From contig UZAE01001195.1 of NCBI GenBank assembly GCA_900617975.1, positions 1 through 14,645 of the forward strand: a DNA stretch of 14,645 bases, read 5' to 3'. Within the stretch, counting starts at the first letter, position 1. Each line of letters starts with the position of its first letter. The position numbers were made by a program, and so were the translations under genes. The DNA comes from Rodentolepis nana (lineage: Eukaryota > Platyhelminthes > Cestoda > Cyclophyllidea > Hymenolepididae). This document shows positions 1-6,957 of the stretch, piece after piece. The notes beneath the pieces were generated by a model, which searched no databases, had not been told where the DNA came from, and saw nothing but the letters and a program-made list of their open reading frames with translations.

Positions 1-155
1 TCATCCGAAATGTTAGCTTCCATAATTGTGAAAATGTCTGTATCATAGATTTGTAGGATTTTCTGTATTTGGATCTTGTCGTCCTGTGACATCAAAGATC
101 CAGCATTCCACTGGAGGATCTGAAGACGTTGTGATTCCTGCGAGGGCGATTTTTC
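1..155 (-). mobile_element. LINE (non-LTR retrotransposon) endonuclease start, cut by the window edge
   Basis: The minus strand is open from 155 to the window edge. It reads as the beginning of an endonuclease/exonuclease/phosphatase (EEP) domain, the target-nicking nuclease of LINE ORF2. The diagnostic pieces are LQILQWNAGSL near the start and TDIFTIMEANISD at the end. The first is the opening beta strand with its conserved Asn. The second holds the Glu expected to bind the catalytic metal. The spacing of about 30 residues between them fits the family. No ATG is visible: an in-frame TAA lies at 158-156, so the true start is upstream or lost. No stop interrupts the visible part, so this copy may be fairly young. 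The rest of ORF2 lies outside the window. Clade cannot be fixed from this much. Confidence 0.82.
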
Positions 156-330
156 TTATAGCCTTTTTCAAAGCTAATAAGGGCGATTTCTCTTATAGCC
201 TTTTTTCAATCTAATCATAATGTTTTCTTATAGCCCAAAGCTAATCATAATTAATCGGTTCAAAGCTAATCATAATTAATCGAAGTCAAAAACGTATGGG
301 CTAATCATAATAAATCGAAGTCAAAAACGA
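144..330. repeat. degenerate tandem array, unit about 37-40 bp
   Basis: The block GGGCGATTTYTCTTATAGCC recurs at about 144 and 181, and TTTTCTTATAGCCC at about 223. The block CTAATCATAATTAATCG recurs around 241, 266 and (with AA for TT) 301. GAAGTCAAAAACG occurs at about 283 and 317. Units drift into each other, so the array is a graded series rather than perfect copies. It lies immediately upstream, in transcription sense, of the LINE endonuclease frame at 1-155 and next to the repeat at 357-417. It is therefore probably an internal expansion of the element's 5' region (inference). Confidence 0.75.
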
Positions 331-356
331 ATGCCGAGTATTTTGCCGTACAAAGA

Positions 357-417
357 TACGTTGTCCAGGGTGCACCACGTGTACGTTGTCCAGGGTGCAC
401 CACGTGGAGGTAAGTCT
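357..417 (-). repeat. 25-bp tandem duplication plus shared tail, copy A of a dispersed repeat
   Basis: TACGTTGTCCAGGGTGCACC followed by ACGTG is present twice in perfect tandem (357-381 and 382-406). An 11-base tail GAGGTAAGTCT follows (407-417). A third copy of unit plus tail occurs at 6922-6957, with four substitutions in the unit and an identical tail. Read on the minus strand, the unit and tail translate to DLPPRGAPWTTY here and DLPPRGTSWATY at the other site. Similarity weakly continues below 357 (GGCAAAATACTCGG against AGCAAAAGTCTGT). This suggests worn protein-coding repeat, probably the 5' part of the adjacent LINE. Confidence 0.85.
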
Positions 418-615
418 ATCGTATTCTTAAGAATAATTGTTTAGAAAACCAGCAAGGGTTGAGCACCCCGAAATCAATATAATTAAAGGTTGAATTTGAT
501 CTGAATTTTCTAAATATGTGTGGGACACACCACTTTACCGCTGACAAGTAATTCTAATCACACCCAGACTGGCTTGAAGGTGCGCCGTGCAACTTCGCTT
601 AGGAAGCAAGTGTGG
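418..615. other. spacer, no feature recognised
   Basis: This is moderately GC-richer sequence between the left-end repeats and the RNase H-like scrap. I see no open frame, hairpin or promoter I can support. It may be more of the same decayed retroelements. Confidence 0.4.
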
Positions 616-792
616 TCATGAGTGTGGAGAACGTCCAGCCAAATTCCAGTCAATATTCCTAGCCTGGTTTATTAAATCCGCCATATTGATATAATGACCA
701 AGCTCATTGCCAGGGCACCCACCAACTCGCACACATCCCAAATGAACGGTTTCCGTGTGATACGTCTGTTTCCTCTTTAACTTTGTGGTAGC
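616..792 (-). pseudogene. possible RNase H-like remnant of a LINE
   Basis: This is an open minus-strand stretch of 58 codons between TAA (795-793) and TGA (618-616), too short to be a gene alone. The middle reads VHLGCVRVGGCPGNELGHY. That resembles the last RNase H block of LINEs, whose usual form is V-x-L-x-W-V-...-G-N-E-x-A-D. If the match is right, the Trp has become Cys, the catalytic Asp has become His, and one residue is missing, so it would be inactive. It sits 5' of the EEP fragment at 1-155 in the same orientation. That is the wrong order for a single element, so it would be a separate insertion. The call is weak, because GNE in a short frame can arise by chance. Confidence 0.28.
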
Positions 793-795
793 TTA

Positions 796-2062
796 GCTAG
801 TTCTGGGAGTCTTTCCAGACAAAGGAGACTGTGCCATAGGTATTTTTGAGCATATTCAGGGTTTATTAGTGTATCAATTCGCCGCATATGGTTATGCACT
901 CGATTTCTGTAACTATTAGTTACTAAAGATATTAACGTTAATGCTTTAACTAATTAACAAAATCGTCAATCACCAAGAAACTGTTTCTTCTCAAAATTGT
1001 GTGCTTAATAAATAAAAAAATGATTGGCTGCATATGGTTTGACTCCAATTTGGATGTTAATTGTTTAATTTGCGTTGCCTAAAGTTGTGAAATCTCTTGA
1101 AGTTAAAATAGTGGGCTAATCAATAGTAACTATAAACTAAATTGACAAAATGTTTGATTATGTGCATTGCTCGATCATTCAAAAGATGGATAAGGTTTGA
1201 AACCCAGGTAAAGCTTTATTTTATTTTCATTTACACTTAAAATTTTTGGAGATTCTGATGATTGTTTTAAGCGATGCTAAGAGTTTCTTCTGACAATAAC
1301 CTTATACCTCTGAGTCGTGATGTGAATTCAAGTCTCTGCCTATTTTTAAATAGGTCAGATGCCAATATATAGGTCATTGTGTCAGCAACGGTTCTTATGT
1401 CGGTTGAAACTCTTCTTTTTATCCAAAGTTCTAGATGTGGAACTAAGAGACAACAATAAAGAGACAGCAAATTAGAAGAGTGTATGACCTTCAATAGTTG
1501 CGTCTATATATATGTCGTGTATAAGAAGTTGAGGTTGAGAGCAGAGTTTGGTGTAAAGTCAGTCGTGAGTCACTGGCTAGTTTTGAATGAAGGTTCTTTA
1601 TTCAGTAATTATTATGGTGAGAAGGTGATTATATCAGTAATGGCAGTGGGAGAAGGAATTAATTATAGTTCCAATATAGCAAATAATAAAGATTGAGAGA
1701 ATATATTTTACTTAATGTTTGCATGGTAATTACTCCAATGAAAATTTAGTTCTAAAATTGAGAAAACGTCATGAGATGAATAAAATGGCTTCAAATAATA
1801 CCGAAAGCTTAATCAAAAAATTCAGCTACGCTGAGATTTGGAAATAATTTTTTTTGATTCCTTTAAAAGACAAGTCTAAGCAAGTTTGAAATGAAGTTAA
1901 AGGAGTAAAATGCCTAACTCACTTCTAGTAAATAATCAAATCCTATTTGAAAGAGAGCATCGTTCTCTAATTTTGGTAAAAGTTATTGAAAAACGTAAAT
2001 TTGTATTGAGAAGAATGAGTAATTTTATTATGCACATAATTAATGCTTCACTCTCTTCTTAA
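796..2062. other. non-coding AT-rich spacer
   Basis: About 1.3 kb. An open frame of about 70 codons on each strand meets near 1484-1494. Neither has recognisable composition or motifs and I treat both as chance. TATATATA at about 1504 and TATAAG at 1520-1525, with TCAGTC at 1559, look promoter-like, but the 41-bp spacing from TATAAG to the initiator is too long. No RNA gene or repeat is seen. Confidence 0.4.
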
Positions 2063-2425
2063 AGATCGACCTCCCACTCACAATTTTATTTCAAGGCCGC
2101 TGTCATTGTTAATAGCACTCAAAATTTGCATAAAATATATCCGCATGCGTTGCTAATTTTAGGACCTTACTTAGACACGATTCCAATTTCACAGAAGTTA
2201 GACCAATTAGAGCACTCTTTGTCTGAAATAAGCACATGCTGCAGAGGTATTAGGGATCTTGATTACCTTTCGGCAAATGACATACCTGTGAGCAGACAGG
2301 CATCACAAAAGTGCTACGTATTCACGATTTTGACATCTAGTGGGGCAGGATTTACTGATCTAAAACAGGGGAAAATAAGAGAAACATTTCACTTGTATAA
2401 CTGCGGATATCACTTAAGCGTTTAA
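2063..2425 (+). CDS. unassigned open frame, possible terminal exon
   Basis: The frame stays open for 120 codons from just after a TAA at 2060-2062 to the TAA at 2423-2425. AATAAA at 2426-2431 follows the stop directly and further AATAAA motifs lie near 2490-2505. There is no ATG near the 5' end, so as a gene it would need an upstream exon. ATTTTATTTCAAG ending near 2096 could serve as an acceptor. The predicted peptide (for example LDQLEHSLSEISTCCRGI) matches no family I recognise. With this base composition, an open frame of this length is only mildly surprising among six frames. It could be a last exon, a retroelement scrap or chance. Confidence 0.2.
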   Translation, partial: RSTSHSQFYFKAAVIVNSTQNLHKIYPHALLILGPYLDTIPISQKLDQLEHSLSEISTCCRGIRDLDYLSANDIPVSRQASQKCYVFTILTSSGAGFTDLKQGKIRETFHLYNCGYHLSV

Positions 2426-2431
2426 AATAAA

Positions 2432-3896
2432 TTAATGCATAAAAGGCTTAATTTAAGCTGTTTGAGATATATTTAAAGTTAAAACTTGTCAATAAATGTG
2501 AATAAACTAATATGATAAATGAATTTGGAAGTTTCGACTGAATACCATTGTGACGCAGTTAATTATTTGGCTATTTTAGTCAAAGTAACCGTGCGAAAAT
2601 TATGTTAGGCAAGTCGAATGCACTCGCAAGTAAGAAATTAGCCTGTGACTAAAATCAAATTGATTGATGGATATAAATCTGTTTTCTTTTCAGAATAATT
2701 CAGTAGCTTGTAAGGTTAAGTGTCATCATAGTTGGAGTTACCTAAAATGGCCATCAAATAGCCTGCTACGATTCCATCAAAAGAGATTTGTCCTCGAGAC
2801 CAAAAACGTGAAAGATTTCAACGGATTAATATTTCGTGATGTGTTCTTGTGGGGAGGGGGGAGGGAGCATAAGTAATTTTTGAGTAAACACATTTCTAAA
2901 CCTAAAAATTTATCAGACGTAAAATATTAACTCCCCCAAAGGTAAAAGTATGTACTTTCGATAATAAATTGAATGGTGATATTGGTGTAAGTAACTGATT
3001 GTTAACGAAGCAAAACTTACTACAAAACTGAAAATGGCCCCATTCGTATGTAAAAGCAAGGTTACTTTCTTAAAGGTAATTTTCCGTTGGCCTGTTTTAT
3101 GCCGGACTTTCGATTAGAATTGGAAGTGAATGATTTTGACCTTGACTAGCAAAACTGATGAAAGAGACGCAACCAAATGCTGGTCAAGTTTGATTAACAA
3201 AATTGAGGTAGTCGAATATTTCTATTAACCCGTAATTCAGGCCTAATTTTCTCTAATTAGGGGAAACTTAAAACCCAGGGACTCTTTAAAATTAGGTAGA
3301 TGGATGAAGGAAAGCACTTAATCACAACCTGATTTATTGCCACATTTTCATAAATTTCACGGATTCAGTTTATAATTGAACAATACCACTCAATTTAATA
3401 CCTAAATATTTCACTGCGCTCTGGGAATTCAAATTTCCCTAATAAAATAATTGGAAATCCAAGTTGATAGAGCTGTATTACGTCAAAAATATTATGACCT
3501 ATTAAAAAGAGGCCTTGAAATGTTAAAATTTTTCAACCTCTGAGGCAGATTTTCATGCTACAGTTGCAAGCATTCCATTTAAATCACCATATTTGTCGAA
3601 AATTACTTTTATCGGAGTAAATAGTTGGCAAATATATTTGAGTTTTTGTTTCAACATGATAAAGAAAAACGAAGGTGGCCAAGGAGTTGATGCCATGAAC
3701 GAGAGCTTGTTTAGAGAACAGTTTTTTGCCAAAATAGGGAAGATGTTTCTGGATGAATTAAAAATACCGCTTTAATTATCGGTGTTGTAGACGTTAATTA
3801 TACTAGAGACTATTTGAGAGTGCTTTATTTAATTTAGAATAAAGAATATAATTACGCTTAAAATTGGAGTTTAAATAATGTCGACGTATCTTGAAC
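2432..3896. other. intergenic spacer, no gene supported
   Basis: AT-rich sequence with several 60-70 codon open frames that lack family motifs, splice context or composition unlike their surroundings. A short G-rich tract (GGGGAGGGGGGAGGG, about 2851-2865) is the only local oddity. TTACGTCA at 3478-3485 is a CRE/C/EBP-type octamer in the 3' flank of gene 1; a single such octamer is expected by chance in a window of this size. Confidence 0.4.
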
Positions 3897-3902
3897 TTTA
3901 TT
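3897..3902 (-). terminator. candidate poly(A) signal of bZIP gene 1
   Basis: AATAAA on the minus strand, about 225 bases after the gene 1 stop codon. A second AATAAA lies further on at 3829-3824. The first canonical hexamer after the stop is the likelier signal. Confidence 0.5.
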
Positions 3903-4126
3903 ACTTGTACTGGCATCACTTTCTAAGCTCCGCACTTACGAAAGACTATTGAATGGGTGTTTGTCATTTTGTCGTGTTAATAGCCAGTGTGTAGGTGTGA
4001 CTAAGCCATTTGAAACGAATTTCCCTCGACTTTTATCAAATTCAAGAAATATATCAAGTGAATTTATATTTAAATGCTAAAACGACAAAATATATATACA
4101 AGTGACTACATAAATTAAATATGCAG

Positions 4127-5291
4127 CTATGGTTTAGGAGGTAAGACAATGGACTTTGCTTCATCAATAGCCAAATCCAATTCATCCACCATTGCCTTCA
4201 GTTTTTGATTGGCTGCTCGAAGCTGATCAATCTCGCTTTGCATGGCGGCAAAACGCTCCTTTTTCATAGCTCGAGACTTCCGAGAGGCAATGTTATTCCT
4301 TTGTCGTCTGTCCTTTTCCCTATCCTCGGCAAAGTTGCACTGAGTTGTGGAACACTGCAGGCTTTCACTATCTCGAAGTGGGGAGGCTTGACTTGTTGAG
4401 TACATCACAACATCTTGACGTGTTGACTGATTCTTTAAAATAAAATTAAATCCATATTTATAATAGACAAGGACAGGTTATCACACAAAAGAGTAATAAA
4501 ATGAATACTTACATCTACAATCTGCACGAATTGCTCAATTAGTTTGTTCTGTTGTGAGAATATTTCTTCCCAATCAGATTCATCAGCAGTATCATCAGGA
4601 CTGTCATTGGAAAAGATTTTATGAAGATGAGGACTGGTAAGTGGAGTGGGGAAATCTTCCTCGGTGTCAAGCCTTTCGAGTTCCATTGCCTCCGTCTCCG
4701 AAGTAGACTGCATGGATGTTAAATTTTCAATATCATTAAGAGCTTCAGTTAAGGAGTCCTTATCAAGTTCAGGTAGTTTGTGTGAAAAATTAGACATTGT
4801 ATTGCTTAAATATTCGTTTTCTTCTTCAAAAGATTCAATAGAACGTAAGTAGCTTCCAAGATTAAGGTATGGATTAAAAGATGTTGCATTCAATGACGAA
4901 GACGATACTAATTCAATATTAGCTGCAATTTCCGGGCAGTAATCAAATTCTTTGAAATGCGTATCCACAATTGTATAGGAGTAAGGACTTTTTTCGAAAG
5001 ATCCAAGCTTCTCTTCGATGCTAGGGTCGTAAGAATTGGCGAAATCGCAAGTGACAAATTCGTCTAAATTGAAAATATATCATACTACTTCATCTTTATC
5101 GGTTCAACTATTAACTATTCATAAAAACTATCTCATTGGTTAAAAATTTATTATATATAAACGAACCTTGAGCATCCAAGCCAATCATGCGGGTCTTTAC
5201 AGGCCGTATTTGTCGGATTTTCGTACATCTCGTCATTGTGATAGGATTTGATGAGTGAGACTTTTGGGCAACTGTCAAATTTTCCGAGCAT
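4127..5291 (-). CDS. bZIP transcription factor, gene 1 (three exons)
   Basis: This is a nuclear DNA-binding protein of about 315 residues. Exons: 5291-5201, 5063-4513, 4432-4127. Intron 1 (137 bp, phase 1) has donor T|GTAAAG and acceptor TTTTCAATTTAG. Intron 2 (80 bp, phase 0) has donor GAT|GTAAGT; its acceptor is at 4433, or at 4427 losing two residues. The chosen ATG is the first after the predicted start site and has A at -3. Residues 32-214 are acidic and Ser/Thr-rich, with FPTPLTSP (168-175) and DESDWEEIF (191-199), an acidic-aromatic activation-type motif. The C-terminus holds the basic region RQRNNIASRKSRAMKK (257-272). A zipper follows with Met278, Leu285, Leu292 and Leu299 every seven residues, and Asn289 at an a position, which favours dimers. 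The protein ends just after the zipper (PPKP). The exact bZIP subfamily is unknown: the basic region is nearest C/EBP/PAR style but has Ser for Val/Ala. Dipteran sisterless-A-type bZIPs are worth comparing. The bZIP call is firm; exon 1 is less so. Confidence 0.85.
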
Positions 5292-5416
5292 AGTTCTTCT
5301 ATATTCCTGGTATTGGAAGAAATACGTTGAAGTCTAATGTTGACGGCTTGTCTTTTGAATTTTCCGGGCAGCTAGATCACAATTAAGTGGATTCCAGCTT
5401 CAAACTCGCAATTCAA

Positions 5417-5453
5417 CAAGTGAGGTGCATGGCTTGCTACGCGGGGTTTTAAA
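5417..5453 (-). promoter_or_regulatory. TATA box and initiator of bZIP gene 1
   Basis: The TATA-like TTTAAAA lies at 5453-5447. The initiator CTCACTTG lies at 5424-5417, with its A at 5421. That A is 32 bases from the first T of the TATA box, which is the normal spacing for arthropod core promoters. The first ATG downstream is the gene 1 start at 5291, giving a leader of about 130 bases with no upstream ATG. Confidence 0.6.
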
Positions 5454-5496
5454 GGCCATTGCTAGTAGGCGTGGGTTGACATTGAAATCAAGCAAA

Positions 5497-5536
5497 CCAA
5501 TAACCGTGTAGAAAGTTGCCTACGTTGCCAAGCAAC
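5497..5536 (+). promoter_or_regulatory. CCAAT box and RFX-type X-box upstream of gene 1
   Basis: CCAAT at 5497-5501 is 76-80 bases from the predicted start site, the classic NF-Y distance. GTTGCC-A-AGCAAC at 5524-5536 is an imperfect palindrome that fits the RFX X-box form (RYYNYY, one spacer base, RRNRAC). A further GTTGCC half-site lies at 5515-5520, nine bases before it. Binding by RFX and NF-Y is inferred from motif form only. Confidence 0.45.
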
Positions 5537-5549
5537 CACATGCTTGTTT

Positions 5550-6729
5550 CATCATTTAGACGTAAATTGAAAATATTACATCATCGATGAGAAATGAATC
5601 AGCACCTTATTTTTGTAAGGCGATAACACGACCGTTTGTGGCGAATTTACGAAAAGTAGAATTTGATATTTCTTTTCAATCAAAAGGATTTTTAATTGCT
5701 CGTATATATCTATAGAGCTAAATTTTAGTAATAAAGAAATTAGGAAATTTATTTGCACACAAATAATATATTTTGACTACGTAGCTTTCTTAATAGATTA
5801 ATTTCATATAATAAAACCCGTTATGATACTTCAAATCTAGTTCAATTTTAAATGATTTTTGACGATTAAAATAAATACTAATCGGCAACTTTACCAAAAT
5901 CAATTATTAAATATTTTAATTTTTATTATTCACCTATAACAAATTAAAAATAAGTTTTCGAAAATGAACGCTAGCTATACCTTTGTGTATATTAACAAAC
6001 ATGAAACTTTACTATCATGATAAGTCTGATGAGAAATGAAAAAAGTAAACACAATCAAATTTCTTAGTCACATTAAATTACAAAACTTTAAATTCACGAA
6101 ATTAAACATCTATTTATTACGGATTATTCAATTCAATCGAACTTGCGCAAACAGCAAATTTCAATATTAACAGCAACCATGGAACAGTCTAAATTGCTCC
6201 TTTTCACCTTGGTAATCTTTTGCTGTCCTATTAGTTTATTTGGTTGAAAAATATAACCATACAAATTTTACTTCCATCCCTTAAGAAGGATGGCAAAATT
6301 TTCCTTCATAAGCGGTATTTTTAATGATTTTATCGCGATGACAAAGAACTAGTGCTAGGCAAAAAAAAAGTCGATAACTACGCGAGCCTTTCTGGCGAAT
6401 TTGTTCTTACTGCATATGATGCAATCATTGCATTGCATTGCACGCATAATCTCGTTGTATGGCGATTTCACTTATTGATCATCATTATATATTAAGTCAA
6501 CTGTTAGAGCATTATGAGTCACCTCAGGTAATTCTGACCCAATTTTCCTTGGATTAAGGTAAATTCGTGACTTAATGGATAAGTCGTAAACTAACTTGTT
6601 GCTTAATGACAAGAACTATAAAGCTAATTATTTCCCTAATATCAATATTTAATTATATCAAATGACAGGCTTTATAATAGTTATCACTAGCCGTTTAGTT
6701 GCCTTTGGACTTCACAGAGGAGAGGTACA
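5550..6729. other. upstream spacer of gene 1
   Basis: Very AT-rich, with no open frame that resembles a gene. TGATGCAATC at 6417-6426 has the form of a C/EBP-ATF composite element and runs into the ATTGC microsatellite. Otherwise I see no repeat family or RNA gene. Confidence 0.4.
6427..6441. repeat. ATTGC x3 microsatellite
   Basis: Three perfect copies of ATTGC follow TGATGCAATC. Each unit junction recreates ATTGCAT, a half-site style recognised by C/EBP-like bZIP proteins. It may simply be a short slippage repeat. Confidence 0.6.
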
Positions 6730-6957
6730 TCAAAGTGAGGAAAATTCGAGAGGGGGAACGGAAGAGTGATTCACTGATGAAAGAGAGATAGACACGGAGG
6801 TAGAGAAAAAGGCAAGGTGAGGTGAGTACTGTGAAAGTCGTCGAATATGAAATACAGTTGGGTCATGGTAATTTAAAGTCGGAAGTCAACTGTCGTTTTA
6901 CAGACTTTTGCTGTATGAGTATACGTTGCCCAAGATGTACCACGTGGAGGTAAGTCT
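6730..6957 (-). mobile_element. decayed coding repeat, copy B of the left-end element
   Basis: The minus strand carries two abutting coding-like frames. The first (6956-6873) reads TDLPPRGTSWATYTHTAKV, then CKTTVDFRL, to a TAA. The second (6873-6730, shifted frame) reads NYHDPTVFHIRRLSQYSPH, then a Ser-rich stretch with STSVSISLSS, to TGA. The join looks like a frameshift in one older reading frame. The first 36 bases match 382-417. In plus-strand view the Ser-rich part is the purine-rich tract around 6715-6825. Because copy A abuts a LINE endonuclease frame, I infer a fragment of a LINE 5' region. The phrase also seems familiar from repeat-derived predicted proteins of insects, which I cannot check here. 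Confidence 0.5.

Noticed and set aside
1504..1564. TATATATA/TATAAG with a TCAGTC initiator
   Set aside because: TATAAG-to-initiator spacing is 41 bp, about ten too many, and no credible gene follows.
4205..4852. Plus-strand frames (one Ser-rich) opposite the gene 1 exons
   Set aside because: The Ser-rich text is the antisense reading of acidic and Ser codons in gene 1. No independent start or splice signal.
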